The notes beneath the pieces are model-generated. The model did not search any database, was not told where the DNA came from, and saw nothing but the letters and a program-made list of their open reading frames with translations. Shown piece by piece: positions 47,184 to 59,128 of a stretch of DNA of 64,000 bases. The position numbers and the translations under genes are program-made. The stretch covers positions 186,001-250,000 of the forward strand of contig BLAL01000006.1 in NCBI GenBank assembly GCA_015698045.1, given 5' to 3'. Source of the stretch: Rhizophagus clarus. Taxonomy: Eukaryota; Glomeromycota; Glomeromycetes; Glomerales; Glomeraceae. Positions within the stretch are counted from its first letter, which is position 1. Each line of letters opens with the position of its first letter.

Positions 47184-48510
47184 ACTATATATTTGACTAT
47201 CTTAATTTGATGATCTAATTAATCACATGACTTCATCGATTTTTGTCATTACAATTGTTATTAACATTTTTTTAGGATTCAACTAGATTTCAGTCAATAA
47301 TTAAATGTCGAAGGTAATACTCGTCAACGATTTTTTTTTTTAGGTTTTTTAAGAGAAACATTATTGACATTTCCCTTTTTTTTGTAGGATGATTCATCAG
47401 GTGCTTGGCTATTCTATCCTTCGGTGATTTGGATGGCAACCACTGGTTGTTGAATGCAACTTGCCTTTTATTTTTTTTTTAAGAAACATATTAATTGTTT
47501 TATTTTGAAGATTTTGACTAAAGTTCAGGAATTTTGACTAATGAACTATTGGTGGATGGTGCGCTTTTGATAGTTAATTTTAGAATTTATCAAATTTTAA
47601 ACAGATTTGCTTATAGGCGACGAATTTTAACATTATTTAAATAAGTTCAATCAGTATTTCAGTTTAAGAAATCGAAAGATTTTTATAGTAAATAAATTAA
47701 AGAATTAACAACAACCAGAAGAAACTGATTGCATTCCGTTTAGTATTTCATAATGGCATATAATCTTGTGATAATAAATGTATATATAAGATCAACCAGA
47801 AATTTCTGACATTATTTGATTTTTATGAAGCTATGTATAAATCTGTTTCAATAGTTCTGTTTAATTGAAGCCAATAATGGATCCTTATTAGGACCCGAAC
47901 ATAGTCTAGTTCGGCATTCATACTAATGGTACAATATTCTCTGACATCTGATCAGTGCCAAATAAGAAATCCTATTTGTCATGGAGTAACGTTTTCAGAC
48001 ATGCTTGATTATCACCTCACAGATCAGGGGATGTTATAAATTCTGACTTTAATTATGTCAGTTAACCTGGAACCAAATTTGAGATTTTTGGCTTATATTA
48101 TGTAAATCATGATGTGCACCATTTTCACTTAATATTGTATGCCGGTAAGCATAATAAATTGTCGAAATAATATCAAAATTGATTATTCGATGATCATTAG
48201 CGTATTTGGAACTTGTACGACAAGAAAATGGAAATTATTGAACACATGACTCGGATAAAAGTTTAGCCATCAATCCTCACTCCTTTAACTGACGCATGAA
48301 AAATGAAACGTTTTTTTCTTGCAAAAAAGTTTTTTTCATTTTCTCAAAATAATGAAAAAGGCGATTCCTCCTTTTTAATTGACGCACGCCCATATGAATG
48401 GATCAAGTGTGGCTATAGTATAGTTCATGCGCAATACTAATTAAAATTATACCATTCTAATACGCATCACAAAATATATCAATCACGTCCCATTGCCCAA
48501 GTACAGTCGA
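47184..48510. other. Gene-free stretch with a further micro-exon-like unit
   Basis: Contains the unit at 47,276-47,313 and a possible last one from 47,388 (after TTTTTTTGTAG) with no clear donor. The rest has no supported gene. Confidence 0.4.
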
Positions 48511-48860
48511 ATGGAGCGACTATCGAACCGTATTCTTATTGAAGAGTGGAAAGATAAAAATGAAAAATACCATCATTTTGGAAGGAATCGCCTAGAATTT
48601 TGGAATAGCATTGCAACGAAGATAAAATGACCAGCACGGCACGAACTTTAATGGTATCAATGCAAAGAAAAATTTGCGAAACTTGTTAGTGACTATAACT
48701 TAAGTTATTTTTTAATCTCCTAACGAGGTTCTGTTCACTTTCCATATCATATCAAACAGATTATAATTATATATGTATTTTAAGTCGATGTGCGAATATA
48801 TGAGTGGAAGTCGAAGTTCAAGAAAAAGTCGAGCTGGCGTTAAGTATTTGGGAATTTATT
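48511..48860 (+). pseudogene. Myb/SANT-like (trihelix-type) DNA-binding domain, frameshifted
   Basis: The frame begins MERLSNRILIEEWKDKNEKY and runs through FWNSIATKIK, then a stop. In another frame NDQHGTNFNGI follows, and then again in the first frame QCKEKFAKLVSDYN. This is the Trp-spaced helix pattern of a Myb/SANT-like domain, restored only by two shifts of opposite sense. Downstream, after a possible intron, FKSMCEYMSGSRSSRKSRAG (about 48,779-48,840) resembles the basic tail of such proteins. Either a pseudogene or two local sequencing errors; I favour a pseudogene. Confidence 0.6.
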
Positions 48861-49507
48861 TTTTAGGAGATACCTTTAACAGAATCCGTAATGTAAAACA
48901 ATCTTGAGAACAAAAATATTTATAATTGAATTTTGTAATGAAAATTTTTATAGCAGCAGAATGTTGGTTGTATATTAAACGATACCAATTTGTATATTTT
49001 ATAATCTAAATTTTTGTATTTTTATTTAATTGAGAAATCATTACAATTTAAATTTTATTTAATGTTACTGGTATTATTTTCTTCCTCGATAACCATCTCT
49101 TTAATCTAGTCTTACAAAATTCAATATTTAAAAGCAAAAAAAAAGAGAGAAAAAGAAAAAAGAAAATACGATAAATTCTAAAATCATAATTTTTGTCCGT
49201 TTTATAAGGAAAACTAAACATCAAATAGAATTCAAATTATAATGAGAAAAAGATATCATATAAAAAAAATAATAGAAATAGAAATAATAGAAATGAAAAA
49301 TATTTCATAAAAAAAAAAAAAGAAAACAATAGAAATTAATTGCAAGACCTAAAATGATAAATAGATAAATAATTATCATATACAGATTTTTTTATCCGTT
49401 ATCTGTTAACTCTAAATATTTAAACAATAAACACCAATTTATTATATTTTATTAATAAAGTATTTAACTAATACCTGAATATTCTATGATTATTATATCA
49501 TTGTATC
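48861..49507. other. Gene-free stretch, 3' flank of the exon-array kinase
   Basis: AT-rich with A-rich runs at 49,135-49,330. One further relic of the tail exon end lies at about 49,477-49,507, past the stop codon. Confidence 0.45.
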
Positions 49508-50266
49508 TTAATAATCATCAGAATTTTTTGGTTCAAGATCATTAATATTCAATTGAGAAATACAAATTTGTAAAGATAATGATTCTATTTAATAAATAAT
49601 CTTTTTATTAGTATTTTAGATATTTAGATATTTTTATATAGAACAATACCTGATGATTCGACGCTAATTATGTTATCATTCTGTTTATAATAATCATCAG
49701 AATTTTTGGGTTCAGGAAGATTATTATTAATAATATTCAATTGAGAGATAGACAATGATGCTATTTAACGTTAATAAATAATATTTTTATTAGTATTTTA
49801 ATTATTTAAAATTTTTCTTTATTAAGCAATACCTGAAGATTCGACGTTAATCATGTTGTCATTTTTATAATAACCATCAGAACTTTTTTGTTCAGAAAGA
49901 TTATTATTAATGTCGATAGATAATGATGCTATTTAACGGTAATAAATAATTTTTTATTAGTATTTTAATTATTTAAAATGTTTCTTATCAAGCAATACCT
50001 GAAGATTCAACGTTATTCATGTTATCGTTTTTATAAAAATCATCATCAGAACTTTTTTGTTCAGGAAGAACATTATCATTAATGTTCAATTGAGAAATAG
50101 ATAATGATGCTACTTAATAAATAATGTTTTTTATTAGTAATTTAATTATTAAAAAAATTTTTTTATTAAATAATACCTGAAGATTCAATGCTAATCATGT
50201 TATCACAGTTATCATTTTTTAGTTCAGTGTTCAATTGAGGAACATCAATTTGTAAAGATAATGCCA
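49508..50266 (-). repeat. Tandem tail exons (exons 11-15) of the exon-array kinase
   Basis: Five short exons of 90, 111, 96, 111 and 77 coding bases, all entered in phase 1. Each reads about (A)SLSxxQLNIxxNLPEPKNS, then DDYYKNDNMIxVESS. They copy the end of exon 10. The last one is cut by TAA at 49,508-49,510 where its siblings read on; compared with exon 10 one base is missing just before it. The exon-like sequence continues after the stop to about 49,477. Confidence 0.8.
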
Positions 50267-53200
50267 CTATTTAATTTATAATGTCATTATTAAATTTTTT
50301 TTAATTATTTTAAATATTTTTTAAAATAATACCTGAAGATTCGACGCTAATTATGTTATCATTATATCTATAATAATCATCAGAATTTTTTGGTTTAGGA
50401 AGACTGTTAAAATTAAACGATCTACTTTTATAAATAGCTTCTGAATGTGTTTTATATGATAATCCTAAACTTGTCGAAGGTATACGTCCTTTTAAGGATT
50501 TCTTGTTTATTTCATCTGCTTCTTCAATTTGTGCTTGAAATATTTCTGAATCATACTGCCAATTATACAAAATATTAATGATTTCTTCAGCCGTTGGTCT
50601 ATTTTGTTGATCTGCATCTAAACATCTTTTAATTAGTTGAATGATTAATTGGGGCACTTTAATTTTAAATCTTGGTCTAAGTCCTTGACAAATCTTTATT
50701 GCCAAATTTTCATCATGAATAACATCATAATATGGAGGTAATCCAGAAATTACTTCGTACATGATTATACCAAAACTGTAAATATCAGCATTTTTTGTAT
50801 AACTTCTCCCTTGTAAAATTTCAGGAGCTATATAAGGTAAAATGCCATATACGGTATTTTTTTGTGCATCATGATTTACAGGTTTACACAATCCCATATC
50901 AGTTATAGCTGTATTATTTTTGAGTTTTAATATATTTCCAATATGTAGGTCTCGATGAATTAATTCCTTTTCATGAATATTTTTAAGACCAGATATGACA
51001 TCATCTAAATAACTAATTTTATTATTCCAATTTAATTTATTATAATTCGTAGTCAAATATTTTCTTAAGCTTCCACCAACTGCATATTCCATAACCATAA
51101 TATAATTTTCTGTTTCTGGATGTTGAGTTATTCCATAAAGTTTAATAATTCTATAATCCAAATCTACTCTGTGATGTAATATCATCTAGTACAAAAAGGA
51201 CAAAAAATGATATTAGAAATAAAATTAAAAATTATTATTGAGTAATAAATCATTTATACCTCATTCATGAATTCTAATGTAATATTTTTTGAATGATTTA
51301 AACTTTTCAAAGCCACAAGTATGTCTTCATCATATCTTCTCCAAATCTTATTTTCGTTATCCCATTCATTTATACGTCCATCAATCCAATTTGCTTTATA
51401 TACTTCACCAAATCCGCCTTTTGCAATATATTTAATATTATGAAATCTATTATAAGGTATCCATTCTAATGCCTTATGTGTAGTATTATGCGCAGATAAT
51501 TGAGTATTTTGAATAAATTTGTCAATAATATTATTACCACTGGTCCAATTATCAAAATTTTGTCGAAAGTACACTGCATTACACATGTAATTACATTTTT
51601 TACATATATTAGTATTGCTATTAATATTATTTAAAAAAACCATTACATATTTTTTTGTGTCCGGGTCCTGAGTTATTCCATAAGGTTTATCAATCTATTA
51701 AATATCATACATTAATAAAATTTATAAACTTCAAATTTTCATTAAATAATAAATATTTTACCTCAGTCATTAATTCTAATGAATCATTCATACTTTTCAA
51801 ATTAACATACATATTTTGGTTATATCTTTTCCAATTTTGAATTTTATTATCCCATTTATCTATACATCCATCAGTCCAATTTGCATTATAAATTTTACCA
51901 AACTTGTTTTCTTCAATATATTTAACATCATAAAATCTATCATAAGGTATCCATTCTAATGCTTTACTTGCATCATCATGAGCTGATAGCTGAGTATACT
52001 GAATATAATTGTCAATATCATCGTTACCACTAGTCCAATTTCCAAAATTTTGCTGAAAATGCATTGTATTACATATATTTTTACATTTATTACATTTATT
52101 ATTCAAAACCATCATATATATTTTTGTATTTGGATCTTGAGTTATTCCATAAAATTCTTGGTTTGTTTTAATCTACAAATAATACAATGTAATTATATAA
52201 TTAGTAAAAATTAAAATTTCGTAATTACATTGAATAAATTTAATTATACCTCATTTATAAATTTTAGAGAAATAATTTTTAAATCATTTAAGCTTTTCAG
52301 AATTAAAGGTGTATTATGATTCTTTCTTTGCCATTTTTTATTATATTTATTCCAATTACTTATGCTTCCATCAATCCAATTTGCTTTATATATCTTACCT
52401 TTTGTAGTACATTTAATATTATAAAATCTATCATAAGGTATCCATTCTAATGCATGTGATATTTCATTAGGTTTATGAGCTAATAATTGAGTGTCTTGAA
52501 TGAATTTATCAATATCATCGTTACCACTAGTCCAATTTCCAAAATTTAGTTGAAAATTTATTGCATTACACAGTATATCATTACAGTTTTTACATTCATA
52601 TTTTAAAACCATCATATAACATTTTGTTTTTGGATCTTGAGTTATTCCACAAGGTTTATTAATCTGTAAATACAAATACTATGTTAATAAAAACTAGAAA
52701 TTTTTCACTATTATATTATATGATAAATCAGTTATACCTCATTCATAAATTCTAATGAAATATTTTTTGGATCATTTAAGATTTTCAAAACAATAACTAT
52801 ATTTTGATAATACCTCTTCCAATTCTGGCTTACATTATCCCATTTATCTATATATCCATCAATCCAATTTGCTTTATATATTTTATCTTTTATAATACAT
52901 TTAATATTACAAAATCTATTATAAGGTATCCATTCTAATGCTTGTAATATTTCATCAGGTTTATGAACTGATAGTTGAGTATCTTGAATAAATTTATCAA
53001 TATAACTATTATTACTAGTCCAATTTTCAAAATTTTGTTGGAAATGGATAACATTACATATTTTATCACATTTTTCACATTCATATTTCAAAACCATCAT
53101 ATAATTTTTTGTTTCTGGATTCTGTGTAAATCCACATGGTTTATTAATCTAAATACAATTTTATTATTAGTAACATTAAAAAAAATTTTACAATTATATT

Positions 53201-55548
53201 ACTATATATAATAAATTAGTTATACCTCATATGTAAAGTTTAATAAAATATCTTTTAAATTATTTAAACTTTTTAAAATTACAATCATATTTTGACCCGT
53301 TCTTTCCCAATATTGATTATTAAAATTCCAATGATTTATGTGTCCATCAATCCAATTTGCTTTATATACTCCAGTATTTGCAATATATTTAATCATATAA
53401 AATCTATCATAAGGTATCCATTCTAATACTTTACGTAAATTATAATGAACTGATAGTTGAGCATCTTGAATGAATTTATCAATATTATCATTACTACTAG
53501 TCCAATTATCAAAATTTTGTTGAAAACGTATTGTATAACATACACTACTACAATTTTTACATATCTTATTTAGAACCAACATAAAATTTTTTGTTCCTGG
53601 ATCCTGGGTTATTCCATGAAATTTATAACCCGTTTTAATCTACAAATATACAAAAAAATATTGTTAATAACAATTGAATTTAAAAATTTTTATAAACTAA
53701 TTAATGAATAAAAAATACCTCAGTTGTAAAATTTAAAGAAATATTTCTTAAATTATCTAAATTTTTTAAATTTATTAATATGTTTTTATCATTTCTTTTC
53801 CAATTTTGATTACTACTATTCCATTTATTTATATATCCATCAATCCAATTTGCTTTATACATTCCAGTTTTTGTAATATATTTTATATTATGAAATCTAT
53901 CATAAGGTATCCATTCTAATACAAATGGTATTTCATCATTATTATGAACTAATAGGTGAATTTCTTGAATAAACGCATCATTATTATGAGCTGATAGTTG
54001 AGTATCTTGAATAAACTTATCAATATCATCATTACCACTAGTCCAATTACCAAAATTTTGTTGAAAATGCATTGCATTACATACATTATTACATTCTTTA
54101 CATTTATTATTTAAAACAATCATATAATTTCCTGTTTCTAGATTCTGGGTTATTCCATACAATTCATAATTTTCTTTAGCCTACAAATATACATAATATT
54201 TAATCAATAAAAATTAAAATTTAAAATTTTTCATAAAGTAATGAATTAAAGTACCATATTTATAGATTTTAATGAGAGTTTATTTAAATTATTTAAACTT
54301 TTCAAATTAACAAACATATTTTGATCTTTTCTTGTCCAATTTTGAGTATAATAATTCCAACAATTTACCTTCCCGTCAATCCAATTTGCATTATAGGATT
54401 TATTTTCTGCAATATATTTAATGTTAACAAATTTATCATAAGGTATCCACTCAAACGCTTTACTTGCATCATCATGAACTGATAATTGAATAACTTGAAT
54501 TAATTTGTCAATATTATCATTACCACTAGTCCAATTTCCAAACTTTTGTTGAAAATACATTGCATTACAATTTTTGTTACATTCTTTACATTTATTATTC
54601 AAAACCATTATATAATTTTTTGTTTTTGGGTCCTGTGTTATTCCATAAAATTCGTAATCAATTTTAATCTACAAATATATGTTAATTTCAGTATGTGATT
54701 AATAAAAATTTAAATTTAAATTTTTTTTATAAAGTAATGAATTACCTCATTTACAAATTTTAATGTAAGATTTTTTGAATTATTTAAACTTTTCAAATTT
54801 ACAAACATTTTTTGACCTATTCTTTTCCATTCTTTACTATAATTATTCCAAAATTCTAACTTTCCATCAATCCAATTTGCACTATACTCTTTTCCAAACT
54901 CACTTTTTGAAATATATTTAATATTAATAAATTTATCATAAGGTATCCACTCTAAAGCTTTACTTGCATCATCATGAGTTGATAGTTGAGTGTTTTGAAT
55001 TAATTTATCAATGTCATCATTATCACTAGTCCAACTATCAAAATATCTTTGAAAACAAATTGTATTACATGCATAATTACATGTTTTACATTCATCACCT
55101 AAAACCATCATGTAATTTTCTGTTCTTGGATCCCAAGTTATTCCGAAAGCTTTATTGATCTACAAATAAAAATGTTAGTAAGAATTAAACGTTTCACAAT
55201 TGCTTAAATAAATTAAAATACCTCGTTAAAAAATTCCATTGCAATATTATTTAAGTTATTTAAGCTTTTCAGAATCACAGGTTTCTTATCCTTAACTTTC
55301 GAATTTTTATCATACCAATTTGCTTTAATCAGTTTAATCACTTCCTTCTTTTTAATATATACGCAATCGCTAAATCTATAATAAGGTATCCATTCTAATA
55401 CTTTACTTAAATCATAATGAGCTGATAGTTGAGTATCTTGAATAAATTTATCAATGCCATCATTACCACTAGTCCAATTATCAAACTTTTGTTGAAACCG
55501 TTTTGCGTTACATACATAAAAACATTGTTTACATATATCGCTATCCAT
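49508..55548 (-). CDS. Exon-array protein kinase: eight degenerate N-lobe units plus one complete kinase domain
   Basis: I model one 15-exon gene of 1,679 residues. Exons: 55222-55548, 54746-55159, 54255-54668, 53719-54180, 53226-53639, 52738-53148, 52250-52663, 51762-52172, 51260-51694, 50333-51185, 50177-50266, 49999-50109, 49833-49928, 49650-49760 and 49508-49584. Introns are 62-79 bases, all GT-AG, and the exons sum to 5,040 bases. The only complete kinase is made by exons 9 and 10: GGFGEVY (1182-1188), beta-3 Lys 1219, alpha-C Glu 1234 at the exon junction, HRD (1311-1313), DMG (1330-1332), APE (1354-1356). Catalytic residues are present, so it may be active. There is no signal peptide or membrane segment. 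The family is known from arbuscular mycorrhizal fungi with one N-lobe; the repeated N-lobes are unusual. The start at 55,548 opens exon 1 just before its CxxC. Substrate unknown. Confidence 0.82.
50333..51694 (-). other. Catalytic module (exons 9 and 10) of the exon-array kinase
   Basis: Exon 9 (51260-51694) carries the ninth leader and the only intact glycine loop. The 74-base intron follows the alpha-C Glu. Exon 10 (50333-51185) carries the rest of the kinase domain to LIKRCLDADQQNRPTAEEI, then a tail with PSTSLGLSYKTHSEAIYKSR and FNFNSLPKPKNSDDYY. A single-N-lobe gene of this family would begin at exon 9, so this pair is the ancestral core. Confidence 0.75.
51762..55548 (-). repeat. Tandem exon duplications: eight leader plus N-lobe units
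   Basis: Exons 1-8 of the kinase gene are diverged copies of one unit. Exons 2-8 are 411-462 bases, start and end in phase 0, and read in order: (I)NKPxGITQDPETKxYMMVL (beta-4/beta-5 strands), C-x2-C-x3-C, FQQNFxNWTSGNDDIDKFIQ, TQLSAH, ALEWIPYDRF, a degenerate glycine loop, YKANWIDG, LKSLN with the beta-3 Lys, and a final Glu. Exon 1 lacks the first segment. The glycine loop is lost in most units (GKIY, DKIY, TGVY, TGMY, NKSY), while FGK survives in units 2 and 8. The Lys remains in all. Unit 4 has an extra partial copy of the FIQ-TQLSAH part. Unit 3 ends NM with a GTACTT donor, where most others end in Glu before GTA. Confidence 0.85.
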
Positions 55549-57000
55549 TATCCATCAACTTGATTTATATATAATATAACAAACGATTAATAATGAAGGT
55601 GAAATAATGTGTAAAATCGCAAAAAAAAAAGGTAAAAACAAATCCCGAATGTGAGACTATTATATAATTTAACATTACGTATTGGTCACAAGATATGTGC
55701 ACAACAGAAATGGTTGATCATTTTCACCTCATGATCATTTTTTGAAGTTGCTATTTTTGACAAAGTGTGTGAAAAGATCACCCGAACAGCAATTTAGTAA
55801 AAAAAAAAAGCATACCTATTAATAATAACCATCAAATATAAATAAGAACAAACTTTCGAATTTCAAAGATACGTAAAATATTGGTTGACATATACTCGTC
55901 GTATAGTACGATATTAAATACACGGGATAGAATTTTTTATGGTGTTTAAAGAAACTAAATCTGGATTGTGGCATAACGGCGTAAACAGTGTAACAACTAT
56001 AATATGCATATGACGTTCCACGTGGTAAATTTACCGATGATCTGTGCTTTCGTCAGTACTTTCGTAATATTAGATTTTTTATGTAGTTTAGTTTAAATTA
56101 CTGACACGGTGTAGTTTATTTTATTGGTTTTTTTTCTTTTTATTAAGTTTTCTTTACTTTCGCTTTCTGGTCGTTTTCCCAACCTGACCTTCCATTAAAT
56201 TATTTGAATATTTATATTTAGGATCATTCTTGCTCTTAATATAATGTATAAAGCTAATACTGTACAGTACATTTCGTAAGATGTATTTTCGTTAATATTA
56301 GAAAATCTATTGATTTATCGTGAATTATAATGTAGTTGCTTTTTAAAAAGTACGAATTTATTTATGTATTTGATCTACTAACATTCTCAGGTTATGGGTC
56401 CTAGCCGTTAAATTAATTTAATTGGTAATTGCAAAATTACTTTTTACACTGATTATAAAACAAGAGGAGAACGCCCACGAATTTTAAATTACACGAAACT
56501 ATGTACCATGGATAATTTCAATGATAGTATAAAAACCTATTCCTGATACACCTGACGCCTATGTTAGAATTTATTAATATTACAATAATAACTGTTTATT
56601 TTTCTTAGAATAAAGCACAAGACAATCGTTCAACCTACCATGAATGAAGTAGTTGATCAATTGATATCTGCAAAAAAGCGTCGAACGGATTATTCTGTGT
56701 TCATATGTATAATATTATCTAATATTCTAACAATCCAGCCCTGGTAGAATGAATGGAGTAATCAAACGTTTAAATAAGAACGAAAGGAAAATGAAGTTAA
56801 AGTTGTAAAATCATTAAGTATGAAATAATTAATAGAATAGTTAAGAAGGATCAAAGAGGGTTAAAAAATGTCACTGTTAGAGTTATTCTTGCTGATTATT
56901 TCAAGAATCATGACTTAAATTTACTAACATGATTTGAATGCAATTTTTTTATCAAGACTTTGCAGATTTAACGCATAAAGTTGGCAAAGTCATCGAATTA
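55549..57000. other. Gene-free stretch upstream of the exon-array kinase
   Basis: A TATA-like run (TATATATAAA on the minus strand) sits about 15-25 bases before the kinase start codon at 55,562-55,575. Otherwise no supported feature. Confidence 0.4.
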
Positions 57001-57260
57001 AAGAAAAAAAAACTATTTTATTTTAATTGTTTAATTAAAGAAATGAAAAAAAAAAACGATTTTTTTTTTTTATTCGTTTCAATTAAAAAATAAAAAGAAA
57101 AAACGATTTTTTTTTTGATCGTTTTAATTAAAAAAAATGAAAAAAAAGTTTTTTTTTGATCGTTTTAATTAAAAAAAATGAAAAAAAAGTTTTTTTTTAA
57201 TCATTTTAATTAAAAAAGAATGAAAAGAATAACGAAAAAAAAAAACGATTTTTTAATTCA
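57000..57260. repeat. Short palindromic tandem repeats
   Basis: About five copies of a roughly 50-bp unit (an A run, CGATTTTTTTT or GTTTTTTTT, then GATCGTTTTAATTAAAAAA). The unit is nearly self-complementary, so the region can form A/T hairpins. Confidence 0.6.
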
Positions 57261-57581
57261 GCATGTTCCTAATAAGGAGATTAAAATTTTTTTGGATTCT
57301 TAATGTCCAAATTTGGACTTTTACCGAATGTTTGGTCAAAAATTCGTATTTTAGTTATCACATATTTCAAAATTTCGCTTTTCATATAAATGTTACATTT
57401 TTTAATAATATTTAGATTTCAAACATTTATCGTCAAGAAAAAATTTCGCAACGTTTTCATTAAACTACGGAAAAAACGTCGTGAAACATATTTTTTTATT
57501 AAATTAATTATTGTGATAATAAATTAATTATAAAAAACGATTTCGCACCGGTTTTCTTTTTTTTTTAAATGTTTTTTTTAA

Positions 57582-57776
57582 CAAGAAAATGCCACTCTGA
57601 AACAAGAAAATAACGTTAAAAGAAGCTCATTGGAAGAGAAGATTAAATCGTTGGAGCAAGAGAACGTTTTAAGACAAGAATATAACGATAATGTTAATTC
57701 TTTGGAAGAGAAGGTTAGATCGATAGAAGAGAAGATTAAATTGTTAGAAGAGAAAATTAAATCAATGGAACAATAA
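57582..57776 (+). CDS. Coiled-coil exon, partial gene
   Basis: An open stretch of 64 codons ending in TAA reads as heptads: LKQENNVKR, SLEEKIKSLEQE, SLEEKVRSIEEK and LLEEKIKSMEQ, a leucine-zipper-like coiled coil. There is no in-frame ATG, and a TAA directly precedes it at 57,579. It is therefore either the last exon of a spliced gene (a pyrimidine-rich tract ends in AACAAG at 57,585) or a relic. bZIP-like proteins can end this way, but no basic region was found upstream. Base composition is less AT-rich than the flanks. Confidence 0.4.
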   Translation, partial: QENATLKQENNVKRSSLEEKIKSLEQENVLRQEYNDNVNSLEEKVRSIEEKIKLLEEKIKSMEQ

Positions 57777-58336
57777 AATAAAGAATATCATTTTACACAA
57801 GTACAAAAAGGTAAATCATTATTTTTTCACGAAAAACATATAGCGGACAAAAAGAATAGTCATTTTTATACAAAAAAAAATAAATCATTGTAATGAAATA
57901 ATAGATATAGTTACTACGCTTTCAAGGAGATACTTCTCCCTCTTCTCTTTTACTCGTGAAATAAAAAAATAAATATGGTAGCATTTTTTCACATTTTAAG
58001 AATAATATTTTCTTCAACGAAAAAAAGTACAGTATTTTTGTTCTAAAGTTATCCGACATAAGAGAGACATATAACATTCTTTGTCTTTGATTGGTTTACT
58101 ATTTTCTGTTTTCCGTTGTAATGCACTATTTCATTTCCGCAAAATTTATTGTGTTCGGGGACAATTACGACTTTAACCGAGACTAGCATAAGTTGTCCTA
58201 GAAAAATAACTCGATAATTGCTAATAGTGTCGATCCAATTGACATGTGATATGTCCTACGTGAGGTATCGCTGGGAAATTAAATAAGGCAATCGTGACCC
58301 GTGGGTCACAGTCTTGTAATTGGGCATTTTTATTGC
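57777..58336. other. Gene-free stretch
   Basis: No supported feature. Confidence 0.4.
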
Positions 58337-58345
58337 ATAAGACAT

Positions 58346-59121
58346 TGGGGTGGTCTTTCAACTAAGTAAATCAAAACTATGTATGGACCCTATGAAATTA
58401 ACTATTGATAGATTTTTTTTCTGAAAATTAAAGCTGATCATATTTTACTTATTGATTATATTTGCAGTTGTAGTGAGCGGGATTAGGAATCTGTCAAAAA
58501 CTAATACTATTGCTAGTCAAGTACTTTGATATAGTCTTAAAAATAATACTGTACCATCACAAAGGTATACTATAGTAAATTACATACCTCGTGGAGTGCC
58601 TTACAATTAAGCAAACTCATTCATGCTCTTCGATGAAAACTAATCACATATGATTTCGGGTATTCAAATAATGCTCCCTATATATCTTCCTTCTAAAAAA
58701 GCTAAAATCTTTAAATTCTGATAAATCGTTCTTTATTACTTTAAAAGCAATGCTTAACATTTAAACAGATGCATAACATCCCTAAGAAAATGCCAATAGA
58801 ACGATTTTTCAGAAAATATTAACGAATAAAGGTTTTTTCTATGCGAAAGTAGTTAAAATGCAGTTCAGAAACTTACTTTACGTTTTTGTATTCCTTTTTG
58901 AGAAAAAACGTTCTATTACATGAAAGAGACAATATTTTAAATTACTTTTACAAAAAACAGAACGAAAATAATAAGAAGGATCCAGAGTTATGAGAGAATA
59001 ATTTTAATAGGAATGTTTTTATAAAAACCAATTTTAATAGCTATCATGAAAAAATCTATCAATAGTGATTTTGCTGCAGTCCATACATAATTTTGATTTA
59101 ATTAGTTGATTGACCACCCCA
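58346..59121. mobile_element. TIR element with 9-bp target duplication
   Basis: A 776-bp element. The left end starts TGGGGTGGTCTTTCAACTAA and the right end, reverse-complemented, TGGGGTGGTCAATCAACTAA. The similarity runs on through AAATCAAAA, TATGTATGGAC and CTATTGATAGATTTTTT. It is flanked by ATAAGACAT at 58,337-58,345 and 59,122-59,130. Nine bases suggest a Mutator-like element; the TGGGGTGG end recalls hAT. No coding sequence. Confidence 0.78.
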
Positions 59122-59128
59122 ATAAGAC

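Noticed and set aside
50310-55548. Eight separate small kinase-fragment genes
   Set aside because: The pieces lack their own starts, each begins at an AG acceptor and ends at a GT donor in phase 0, and together they stay in frame into the catalytic exon.
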